A stretch of DNA of 64,000 nt from Balanoglossus misakiensis (taxonomy: Eukaryota > Hemichordata): contig CM082581.2 in NCBI GenBank assembly GCA_040954595.2, positions 13,764,001 to 13,828,000 on the forward strand, in the 5' to 3' direction. How positions within the stretch are numbered: position 1 is the stretch's first letter; every line of letters starts with the position of its first letter. The notes beneath the pieces were generated by a model, which was not told where the DNA came from, did not search any database, and was given only the letters and a program-made list of their open reading frames with translations. The position numbers were made by a program, and so were the translations under genes. This document shows positions 38,520-49,920 of the stretch, piece after piece.

Positions 38520-40091
38520 GGCGACTTTGGCCGCTGCCGCTTGACTGTGAGTACGGGTTATCTGTCGGACTTTCCTCTCTCTTCTCCACTTACAGGCACT
38601 AGGGCAGAGGTCCCGTCCTTGTCTGCTGCTCTAGTTAATAGCAGTTACAGATTTTGTTTTGGTTAATTCTGCCGTGTAAAAGTTGCCGCGTTTGCTGTTA
38701 TCATCGGTGATAATTAAAATGATAATGCATCCAGATATGGGATCCGAGTACATTGTAAGGGTACTAGCTATTTGCATACGTGTCTGTATTCCCTATTTGC
38801 TGGGTATATACCCCCTACAAGCATAATATGTTCTTGTACTACCGATTTTTTCCGCCGCACTGGGTCAATCTTTTCCCGCTGATCCAACAAGAACAATCCT
38901 GGAAGTCCGATTGCTCTGCCAGTTCCCTGTTGATGACACAGAAATGGAAAAAATCCAGTGACAGAGAATGTGTGCTGGTTTGAGAACTTCTACGCTACTC
39001 TGCATCCCAAAACGCCGGCAACGATGACTTCATTTCCGCTAGACAAGTACAGTCGGCTGCGGCGATGGAAATATTTAACTTCTGTCAGAGGTGCGTGACC
39101 GTACTCGACGGATGCATTTTATATACAGACGTGGTCATATAACGTCAAGTCCACTTTTGGTAGGTCCACTTAAATTTCGCGCCAAGTCGTCGAGGAGGTG
39201 ACGGACAAGTCCACACCGCGAGTGAATGGTGTTTTCACGCCAAGATTTCATGAAACGAGTGCGTCGAGAGAAGCGTCCTACTTCGTTTCAGTATTTCACG
39301 TTTGGCCTGGTCAATGATAAACCTATTCGCTTGTCAAACTTCCAAACCAGACATAATTTATTACCCTGACATACATGCAGCGCCGCCTGGAGTCGAACCG
39401 TTCACGGTTAGTTATTGTAAAATTGGCATCTTTCATCCATCATTCCAAAAATAATTTTATTACATAATATCACAATCTACTGAGTATGAAATATCAAATA
39501 AACCGAGGTCTTCATAATTTGGCGTACATACAATCGCCTCCAACTTGTCCTCTGCAGAGAGTAATATACTAGTATTCAACAGATGATGTGAACGTTATGT
39601 TTAGACGCCACACTAAGTACATCCGAGAACAGAACAGAACAGAACAGAACAGAATAGCCAAGAATCAGCAAAGGTAAAGATCGATCAGATTGGGAACGGA
39701 CGCCAACCATCGAAAGTTTTCATAAAAAAAACAAAAGCATTAAAAAATTTCTACCATGGACGGCGTCTCAAGGTATTTGATAATCGTTTGACAAATAATC
39801 ATGTGAGTTTCAGAGCACGATGCTGAAATTAGCTTCATCTTCATACTCGATCGTATTCGGATTAATTGCGATAAAATGACAATGGAACTGCTGATAATCA
39901 AATTAATATTTTAAATGAAAAATATTGTATTCGGATTGTTTCTGCTTAAACGCTTAACAGAATCAAATACTGTTTTACGTGTATTTGTTTCGCGTCTCTT
40001 TCGTCACGGGCACACGCACGATAATCCGAAACGCAATCTATATTTGAAGCTTGTTGGAAAGTCATTTCAGAGGTGAATGAAGTATAAGTGA
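38520..40091. other. Divergent promoter region of receptor B and the propeller-like secreted protein
   Basis: The start codons of the - strand receptor and the + strand secreted-protein gene are 1.57 kb apart. It contains an (AGAAC)n microsatellite at 39627-39656. No TATA box was assigned with confidence. Confidence 0.45.
39627..39656 (+). repeat. (AGAAC)n pentanucleotide microsatellite
   Basis: Five perfect AGAAC units followed by one AGAAT unit, located between two divergent genes. Confidence 0.9.
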
Positions 40092-43000
40092 ATGAGGTGT
40101 GGATGCACGCAGAAAAAAACAGTCATGTTTGGGCTAGTTTTTCTGTTCGTTTTGGTATTTACTGCGTCTGATCAAGCAGGCACCTTGTCAGAAAGTCGTC
40201 TTGCGGTTATTGACAACCGCATCCAACAGGCGCATTCAAAATTCGCGTTTTTGGCGACCGACTGTTTGAACTTACAGTACACATTGAAGGACGGGACTTG
40301 GACTGACTGGATAAACTTGTCGTCACCGTCGGGACTTACTCTAATTTCTAACCCCGTCGCAACCCATGGCCACAAGAATCAAACGCTAGTTTTCGTGCAA
40401 GCATCGGACGGCCAGGTTTGGTACATTGAACAAAACCTAGTGAGTACCATCTCCAAGCCTGCGTTCAAAACGTGGAAACGACTGACTTCCCGTTCGGCCA
40501 TACCTTTCGAAAGTAGAGCGACCATCAGCGGAAAAGATTCACTCACAGTCGGTAATTTCAAAGAAAGCATTGTCGTGTTTGCTCGCTCAGTGAGCCAGAA
40601 TTCAAGTCATCTGTTCTGGAGTAAAGAGAATCGTACAACCGGGGAGTTTTCAGACTGGGTCCAGATCGGAGGCAACAAAGCTCATCTTGCAAGCGATGCA
40701 TCTGTTGTCTTCAACCGCTTCTCTGGTTACTTTGAGGCTTTTGCAGTGATGGAAGATGGTCACCCATACCGCACGTGGCAGAGAGATGGTAACAGGTGGG
40801 CTGATTGGAGAAAACACGGTAAGAATTAGAATAAAATTCTAGTCTTCCGGAAACGCTGTAAAAAGTCTAAAGTTCAAGGCAAAAACATTGAAGTATAGAA
40901 TTATAATCTCGAAATGTTATTTTATTGTGTGCTGAAACCTTTGAAAGTTTCTTGAACCTTTGAAAGTTTGTCGAACTTTCAGCGCACGCAGAACAAGGTC
41001 GCGACCCTTGCATAATGTTTACGCTATCCCCAAGCAAACAGTGCGTATTTGAATTGTGACAAAATGGTCTTTTGAAGTTTCAATTTAAGTTTGGAAAAAA
41101 GTGAAAAGGAGGCGCAACAAACACAAACAACTAGATTTATAAGTGCCCCAAATGTGTTCACTGACATCACCCAATGTGTGCTGTCCAGCAGGTACTTGTA
41201 TCGACTCGATAGTGTGAAAGGAACAATTCAAACTGCATGAATATAGACTTCAGCATGTTCAGAGGTAACAATAATAGTGAAAACACTATTTTTTCCTGTT
41301 TATCAACCACACTGCACTAAACAGCTGGAAAATTGCCAGAAGTCCGTAACTTTCACCTTTATGTGACAGCGCCCTCTATGGTGTAAAACACAAACTCACA
41401 GGGCCTCCACTTTTACTTTTTTCTCTATAGGTGTGTTTGATCCAACTGCAGTAAAGACAAGTCGACCAGCTGCCCACTCCATGAGACATTCCATTTATAA
41501 CGACGTCTTGGAAGTTTTTATCCTCAACGCCGACGGACATGTTCATCACATCTTCCAAACAACTTGTGATACCATAGACAACCCGTGGGGGTATTGCACC
41601 TGGGGAGTTTGGCACAAGTTGGGTAATATTGCACCTGTTGGGAATGAGGTAAACGCCTTGACTGCTGGGAACAACATACATCAAGGGATTGAGCTATTCA
41701 CAGTGAACGCACGTGGAAGGTAATGAACTTGATCAATGTGTGTTGGATTGACTGACTCTGACCACCGGTGGCGCTCTCACTTCCATACACTTCATTCCCA
41801 CTTTCATTGCCTCCTCATGTGGTGATTTACCACTTTTTTGTAGAATAAAGAATAAAGTCAAATGCTTTGAAGCAAAAAACAGGATGGAAGTTGTGTGTGG
41901 TTGAACGTTCATTCACTATATATCCACATGTAGAATAACATAAATGGTGTCTTGTATCAAACATAATTAATGGAAACAGGGCAGCGAGAGAGAGACTTTG
42001 TCCCTTTAAAGATTCATTATATCATTTCTGCAGTTTATGGCATACATGGCAGCTGGAGAAAGGTGACAAGTGGAGCAACTGGGAGGAGATTGGAAATCCA
42101 TCCACTGGTGCCATAGCAACGCTCCCCTGCGTCATGAATGATGAACAGCTGTGGTGGAAAGTCTATGTGGTAGATTCAAGTAACAATGTAAGTGTTGTCC
42201 TATCCAACTAGAGGGAGAAAACTGTATTTTTTATATAAATTTTGGAGAGGTTTTAGAATCTCACATCCCACAGGACGTAGAATAAGATTTCTCACACTTG
42301 TTGGGGACATTTCGTGAAGGTTCTAAAACTTCCCGCATTAAAACTACAGAGCAGACCATTCAAAATAGTTGACACTTCCACAATCCACATGGTTCTGATG
42401 TCACTCTCTTTTCTCCCTCATCCAATATTGCCCCCATCACTTCCACCCCTCCTCCACCTCACAAACTCTCTGCTTCCTCTCAAGGTGGCGATAGTTGAGC
42501 AGCCCAGATCTCTGAAGGTTTCCAGCTCTATCATTCCGTACGGCACCAACCTGACAGTGTCATGGTCAGTCCCCAAAGATGAAGCAACCAACAAAGATTG
42601 GATTGGCATCTACCCACATTCAGCAGACAATGACAGATATGTTGATTTCAGGTCAGTGGACAAATAAATTAATAGTTTGAAGTTTGTTTAAAACACAAAA
42701 TCCATGTACTGGTCAAGTTCTTGCAGACTTATGTTTGGATTTTTTTTTGCACATCACTTCTCACAGGTATGTACAAGGAACACAGAATCCCAAGAAAGAT
42801 CCGGTTCCAAATGGAAATGTTACAATGGTGTCATTTTTACCAAATGGAAAATATGATGTTAGGTATTTGGTGAATAGGAAATTTGTCAGTGTAATGGAGA
42901 CAGGTAAGTTGATTCGGTACACACCCTACGCTACTCATCACCACCCTTATTGTCTGGGGACCTTTTTTATCATCTGTGCATTTCCCTGTGTGTAATGAAC

Positions 43001-45401
43001 ACAGGTGAGTTGAATCAGTGTATAACTACATCTCCCATATTGTGAGGTCGAGTCTATAGTTTCCAACCCCATAGCGTGAATTAACCACTTTGTCTTGTCT
43101 GAGTCCTAGACTAATTTTCTTGGTCTAGACTTTTGCCTGGGGACATGAGAGTGAGGAAAGTTAATCCAAAGTCTTGTGGGTAACCGAGACACCTAAACTA
43201 GGGCATGTATTCTGCTATTTAATTTCACATCTAATGGGAATCTCTTATACAACCATTTCATTTCAGTTGTTCAATACACAAATGGATCAACGGAAGCAGA
43301 CTGGGTTCAGCTTTACAAAGGATTGGCAGTCGGACTCGGCACCAAGAACACAAATCTCGTCAAATGTGCTCAGGATGGCAATGAAACTGTGGAGACTTTC
43401 CACAAGTCGTTTGATGCGTTTGAAAACAGAGAGGTAAGAGAAAGATTGACATATCTCGCAGAACTGTGCTCAAATGTCACATTGTGGCCAGTTAATATAC
43501 CTTGTTCCAAAAGTAAATGTGGTGAGGAATGAAATTTAAAGTGTTTGCCATGATATACATTGCAATATTTGGATGTTATACTCTTTTATTTTTCTGCTGT
43601 TGAAGACCCAGTATCACTCCTTGTGATGGGCTAGCTTAAATACATACATGTACCCAGAAGCTCTTTTGTATTCTGTGTACGTACGTGTCCATTGAAAGGA
43701 GAGCGATTACATGTACTTCTGTCAGAAGTGCGCCCTCAAGAGTTTTTGCGGAACATCCAAATCAACCAACAAAGCCTGTGGTGCAATATACATTGTGCAT
43801 CATTTCCATTCAGTGAGAATTGAACACTAAACCATCTCTTCTAATGAGGTGGGTCTAAGGTTTCTCCAATTTCACTCAGCGCCACTGTCCTTCGATTTCC
43901 CTGATGTCGCCATTGGAATAATAAATTGATGTTGTTTGGTCCGATCGGGTTTCAGTGGCTGAGGATCAAACCTTGTGTTACACTTCACTGTATTTGCTTT
44001 GGTGTTATTACTGGAGCTATACAGTGTATAAGTCATGTATAAATATTTTATGAAAAGTGCTAGAACACAGATTGATTTTAGTGCATGCAGACACACATAC
44101 ACAAACAAGTGTAAATGTATTGAGAGTTAAGAAAAAGTTCTGTTTATTCTAAACGTGTTTATGTGTTAGCAAGCAGACAACAGTACACCTTCTTGCAAAT
44201 GCAATATTTAATATATGAGGTCAACACAGTGTACGTACCATATAAAAAAATCAACTAGATTGTTATGAGAAGGGTATACAGAACTAGGGTTTCATATGTT
44301 TTGAATTTCAAGCGACGACATTTCCTTCCATCCCTATGGAGTACAACATCATTTGTTTTGAATTGCATGATGTGATTATTGAGCTAATGCCACACAGCTT
44401 ATGCCATTTCATACATTTCACAATCCAGTAACTTCTCTCCAGAACCAATAAACATGCAAAGGCACCTGGGATAGTATGACCCTTGACCCATCAGCTAGTA
44501 ATTTGCATAGAACGTTGAAGGTCTGAGCAGCGAATGTAGAATTCATGGTTCCATAATGGGATAAATGAATGCAGGAGAAAGATGTATGTATACATCTTTC
44601 TGACAAACCTGCAGACCGTGGTATAGTCTCCTTAATGTCAATTACAGATTATCCCCTGTTGTCAAGGCAACTGATAGGCTAATCATGTTTACAAATTATC
44701 TGACTTGAATTCCGTTTGGGGCTGACAAGGAATCAGGAATCAGAAATGATATTTCATCTTCTAGTTTTGTCCTGCAAAGCTCTGATTCAAATGATTGAAG
44801 TAAATTCCAGTTTCTATGCTGATAAAAATAAAAGTTGCTTTTCTTTCATTTATTTGGGTCCAATTTGACCGTGGGGATAAATACAAAAATGCCTGCCTTC
44901 TTATTTTGGTTTTTACCAGAATTGTCAAATTCCTTATGGTCATGAAAGTCTCATTTATTGGCTTCCAGAAAAATTTAATCTCGTGGAGATTAAAAGGTAT
45001 TGCATCGTAACGATTGATTACATGCAGTGCATCACTGGATTCAGCTGTTTTGAGGTTAATTCTAACCTCTTATCATTTTTGTGCAGGTGTATCATGGTCT
45101 GAGGTTATTGGGTCAGGCACTGTTGGACGTTCAGAAGACTCTGGAAACTTGCCTGGAGACCGACATTGCCAAAGCCATGGAGAAATTCATCGCTGATCTC
45201 ATAAAATGCACTGAATCAGACTGCGTGAATTTCACCATTGATGTCTTGACTGAGTTGCTGATTATACTTTACGAGGATATTTATGAAATATTCGGTGACA
45301 TCAATGCGGCATCTAACTCTTTCCGTTTAATCAACGCATACGAGCAAGGTGGACTCTGCATTGGCAGGGTCGTGCAGGCCTGTATATCATCGCCACTGTA
45401 A
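40092..45401 (+). CDS. Secreted WxxW-repeat (PLL-type propeller-like) protein with DWIGIY beta-sandwich and helical C-terminus
   Basis: Seven exons: 40092-40818, 41431-41719, 42034-42187, 42485-42651, 42767-42903, 43267-43433 and 45087-45401 (TAA). All junctions are phase-matched, giving 651 aa. A hydrophobic signal peptide (FGLVFLFVLVF) follows Met1 or Met12; either ATG (40092 or 40125) could be the start. Residues 55-390 hold about seven repeats ending in W-x2-W-x-x-(I/L)-G patterns (W70/W73, W128, W189, W236/W239, W300/W303, W352/W355). These resemble the PLL/tachylectin-like carbohydrate-binding beta-propeller. Residues 391-491 look like a small beta-sandwich with KDWIGIY, as in SKICH and related modules. 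Residues 492-651 are mostly helical with spaced cysteines, including GLRLLGQAL, DIYEIF and AYEQGG. Several NxS/T sites fit secretion. I infer an extracellular lectin-like role; ligand and named family are not established. Confidence 0.78.
40819..41430 (+). other. Intron 1 of the propeller-like gene
   Basis: Donor G|GTAAGA and acceptor TCTCTATAG, phase 1. No other feature was recognised. Confidence 0.7.
41720..42033 (+). other. Intron 2 of the propeller-like gene
   Basis: Donor GTAATG and acceptor ATTTCTGCAG, phase 2. Nothing notable lies inside. Confidence 0.7.
42904..43266 (+). other. Intron 5 of the propeller-like gene
   Basis: Donor G|GTAAGT and acceptor CATTTCAG, phase 1. It falls between the beta-sandwich segment and the C-terminal segment. 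Nothing else was recognised. Confidence 0.65.
43434..45086 (+). other. Intron 6 of the propeller-like gene
   Basis: A 1.65 kb phase 0 intron (donor GAG|GTAAGA, acceptor TTTTGTGCAG). It contains a perfect 12-bp-arm inverted repeat at 44576-44601 and no coding signal. Confidence 0.65.
44576..44601. repeat. Perfect inverted repeat, 12-bp arms, 2-bp spacer
   Basis: AGAAAGATGTAT, then GT, then its exact reverse complement. It lies in intron 6 of the propeller-like gene. Confidence 0.85.
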
Positions 45402-48400
45402 TCCTGTTACCATGGTTTCAGCTGGCGGGACTGGTGTTGTTGGCATTGCCAAGTTTCATGGATTATTGAAAGATACCAGAATAAGCAATGGAAAAATTCT
45501 GAAAACAAAGCATATCAAATATCTCTCTTGTGAAAAAATCTTGCTCAAAAAATGGAACTTCAGCCAAAGAGGAATATTAGCTCCCATTTGATATGTAATT
45601 GTATGTATGTGTGTGCGTAATGTATGTAATATGTAGTATTATGTTTTGAGGCAATTTTAATTCTTTCTATTGGTCTTTATTCAAAATGTGTCTACCATCA
45701 CTGCAGTATACAGGAAACTGTTGTCATGGTAACCCATAACCTGACAATGACCACATTATTTCCATTTCACCGATATTTTGTTAACAAAAGCCCACATTGA
45801 CCCATATTGCGTTCATTTCCTGACTAGCTCTTTTCAAATGTTATGTTCATCTTTTTTTGTTACGTGAAAATCTGACAAGGATATAACAAGTCGTGTTCAA
45901 ATGACTGTGAAAAATATCAGAGTTGCCTGCAGGCGAAAGACCTGACAATGTAAAAACTGTCAAAACATTGATAGATGGTATTTTCACTATGGGGAAGCTT
46001 GCTTAATTTTTAGTCTTCGCTCACATTCACCCATGGTGAAAATCCTGCCATGTGAATAGATAGGAAATCACTGTGGGAGTATATGTGTGTGTGTGGGCTG
46101 GCTTTCAAATATCAGGTCCAGAAAACTTTTGATAGTTTTCATTTTCATGTGTATGGTGATGCAAATACACTAAATATGATGTGCATGGCAAGTTATCATT
46201 ATGCAAAGGAAGATTTGTTTTGCAGCAAGATTGTCCTTCAAAATGTATGTACGGTACATCCAGTAAGTCTTCACAAAGGAAATGCATTTCGTGCTCATGG
46301 AGATAACAAATTTTTGGTACTCTATTGGCTTTGGAATAATCCAAGGTGGGATAAGGATTCTGTACATACAAACCAGCTCTACCCCCCCCCCCCCTTCCCC
46401 TCCCCCACTCCTCCCCTCTGCATCTCAAAGGTGAAGAAACAATTGTGGCAAACTGCATCAACGCACTCGTAGGACAATCTGTGTCGATCACCATGGATTC
46501 TGCAGAGTGGGTGGGTGCATAGATGGGTACATTAGTTGCTCAAGCTATATCCTCATTGTTCTCTTTTCCTGGTGACATTTAAAGCTGAAAGATTAAAGCC
46601 CCTGCCTGAAACACCATCATTCCTATTGTTCATATTTCAGCTATACCGGTACCACCAACATAGGGTCCGACAGATCATAGAAAGTCTGTTTTTTTTCTGT
46701 ACGTGCATGTTTCAAAAGGGAGGAATCAGATCAGCTAGGCTGATTTTTACATACGTGCTAGCTTGGGGATATTATTCAAAGAAAGCCATTTTTGCCATGT
46801 ATAACTCACAGGATATTTTACAAAAAAATTGCCAAATGTTGGCAGGAGTTGTATTCTAGGGTTTCATCAACTCAATGCATTTTGGTTCATGGAAAAAAAC
46901 AGCAAGCTTGGTGCTTTCGTCATGTGATATGGCAGGGAGTCTTTTCCAATAGTTAAAATTCACCAACATGAACCTAATTGGTTTATGCTGAAAAAGAACA
47001 CATGCACCACACAGGAATCAAGAAGCATCTTTTCTGTTTGTACTGCATTTTATTTATATTCGAGAGAGGAATTTAAAGGAATGAATATTTCTTGACAAGA
47101 CAGAGACACAAGACTGTCTCCAAAGTAAAACAATTTACCAATGCACAATAAAAAACAAAATACAAAGAAAATACACAAGAATACTACAAGTTATCTTCTT
47201 GAGAATTTACAATAAAGATTCTTATCACAGGAAGTTTGTGTCAGATAGAATATCAACTTCTATTACAAGCTGATAACTTGTTTACCATGAGTGAAGTCAT
47301 CATCACAACTTTTGCAGAATACTTAGAAATTCATTTTAGGATGAAAGGATGATATTGCACTGTTCTTTTGAAATTAAAACAGCTGCCACTTGTACCCCAC
47401 AAGGCAGTTGCAATTTTGTTTTTATTTCAGTTGAAAATAACCATAAAACAGAGTTTAAGGCCCCCAGTAACTCTAATTTAAAGCAATTCGTTTTCAGTAA
47501 TTTTTTCTCCTGCGTACCAACTCTGGTTTCTTGTTCAACTCTGGATAGAAAGCCACAGTTGATACCCAAAATATATAAATACTGAGAAAATCGGCCAAAG
47601 TTGGAGTTCCTGGAGCTTCAATCACTATTGGCAGCTGTGGATGTTGTTCTAAGAGTCATGATTGTAGTTTCTGTAACATGCTAGTCAATACTCAAATCTT
47701 CAAACCCCACTACTCTATACAATGTACAGTAAACAATGTACAATTAATTATTATAAACCATTTACAATAATTTATTCTCATTTTTACAGGACAGAAGAAC
47801 CTTTAACATTGAAAATATCAAAAACTCATGACAGTAGAGAATTTAATAAAAGATTCATGCATATACATTTAATTCCTGACAAGAAATCAATAATTTATTA
47901 CCACTAAAAGGTTGCATACATTGTATTCTCTAAAATGTTCATACCAAGAGACTTTCAGGCAACACCCCAGATGCTGGGATGTATTTTTATAACCAGTGGA
48001 AAGCAAAATTTTCTTGATTTTTCATTTATATTCTTACAGCTGGCGACTTCATAGTCAGCAGTCTGGGTCATTTCCAAAATTGGTGACATTATATACCATA
48101 ATATTATTTCCATGATTAGCCAATCACCGATCAGATTACATCATCAATACGATTTGCAGTCACCACTGGGCTTGAAACAGAATGCGAATAAAACATCCCA
48201 AGCTGTTAAGTTGCCCATTTTTTTTATTCTGATTGTCTAGATGTTTGCGATTGCAGTCCTTGAGAACCACATATCTCTTGCAAGCCACAAAAGTTTCTTG
48301 GTACCATTAAATTAACTGCATATATCTATTAGAAATTGTTTCACGTCTTCCTTGTTAGTTGATCGATGCATCTTTTTGATTGAAACAAACAATGAGATAC

Positions 48401-49920
48401 TCTGATGTCAATCTACTTTCGGCATCACACAAAATGTTGTTACAACAAGAAACAGAAAAATCACCATGTACAAATTACTGCTTCTTCTCAACAATTTTTT
48501 TTATACATTTACCGGTGTTTCAAAATGCGTTCTATACACACCGTGCATTACATTCTGGTTGACTTTTATTTTTTAATGTGTTCTTTAACAAACAGTGTCA
48601 GGGATAGAGAGATGCTGGCGAGGACAATGTTTCTCTGTACATGGAGAAAAAAGTTACTTTTTATTTTGCATTATGAATAACATTCATATTTGCAGCCACA
48701 TTGAAAATTACAAGCCACCACCTGACTTTAAAATCTTGAATCAATGAATTTCTGTTAATTTTTACACACATGTAGAATTCTGTGACAAATGTCTTACATG
48801 CAGTAACCCTTTTGCATCCTGGTCCCATGGATGACCATTGTCATCATTTGAAAATTTTCTTACAAGTCAGGTTCAAAGTGTTAAAATTCTGGCTATACAG
48901 ATTCCATGAACTGATTGGTCCCAATATTTGGAAATTTCCGACATCCGTGCTGTAGCTACAAATAGGAATTTTACAGAATTCTTCAATAACAAATTTGCAA
49001 GTGATTAGATCTTACTTCTCAAATGCAAAACTAGAAATTGCCGTTTTGAGAACAAGAGTTTGCCACTGTGTGTTGATAAATAAAATGATACGACTCAAAT
49101 AAATTTATATTTCAAAAGATGCAGATAGACAGAATGTGTTTTTACAATGGCAATTACGAAGCTTTAATTTCCCAGTATAGATAGATAGATAGTTAGATTG
49201 GAGAAATAGTTGCTGTCACATTATACAAGGGTAGAAATTGGCAGAAAGAAATTGTTGACATGCCAACAACACATGTGTGATGTTATTGCTGAAGGCAGGT
49301 AGAATTAAGGCTCAGCTTTTTTGTAAAGACAGTTAAGGTTTTTTATTGTCTTCTTTTTTTTTCAATCCAGTTTGAACCCAAATGAACAATGCAGGACGCA
49401 AAGATCAGACTGAAGCCTGAGAAGTTTGGTACAAACCAGTCAAAGATGCATTGAAATGAATTAAGGTCAAGAGAATGGAACTGAATTGAAAATCTGGCAT
49501 GAACTGAGCCCAGCCACAAACCAGACACAGGTCAGTGACACCTCCAGGTATTAAACTACAGAATATGTTCCCAGCACACGTACAATGCAACCTAGGCTCC
49601 ATACATAACTGAAATCAGAAATCTAGTACACTGTAGATGCAGAAAAGAGGCTTAAGAAGTTATGATTACCAGGGAGAAAAAAGCTGGGAAATATGAGAAG
49701 TTTTCTTTGGAATTATCACCAAAACACAGAATGTAACAACTGTTTGTCTAATTACACTAACACTTATAATTTTCACACGTCTTTCTCTGAATACATTATT
49801 TCACAGAATACCTCTTTGTTCTCATCTTTATAATCCAAATTGTCCATCATCCATCTACCCATATCATAAGCTGCCCGCCTCCTTCACTTATGTATATTTT
49901 TGTCACATATTCCTTTAATC
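45402..49920. other. Convergent spacer between the propeller-like gene and complexin
   Basis: It should hold both 3' UTRs. Candidate AATAAA hexamers are at 47147 and 47211 (+) and, on the - strand, at 49342-49347 and 47771-47776. A 13-base C run in a pyrimidine tract lies at 46379-46419, and a short GATA-type run near 49183. No gene was recognised. Confidence 0.5.
46379..46419. repeat. Poly(C)/pyrimidine tract (G-rich on the - strand)
   Basis: C13 at 46382-46394 is followed by CCCC, CCCCC and further C runs broken by single T or A bases. On the - strand this gives at least four G runs in close succession. Confidence 0.8.

Noticed and set aside
39375-39410. tRNA-like T-loop (GGTTCGACTCC on the - strand)
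   Set aside because: The flanking bases do not pair as a five-base T stem, and no D or anticodon arm fits at the proper distance.
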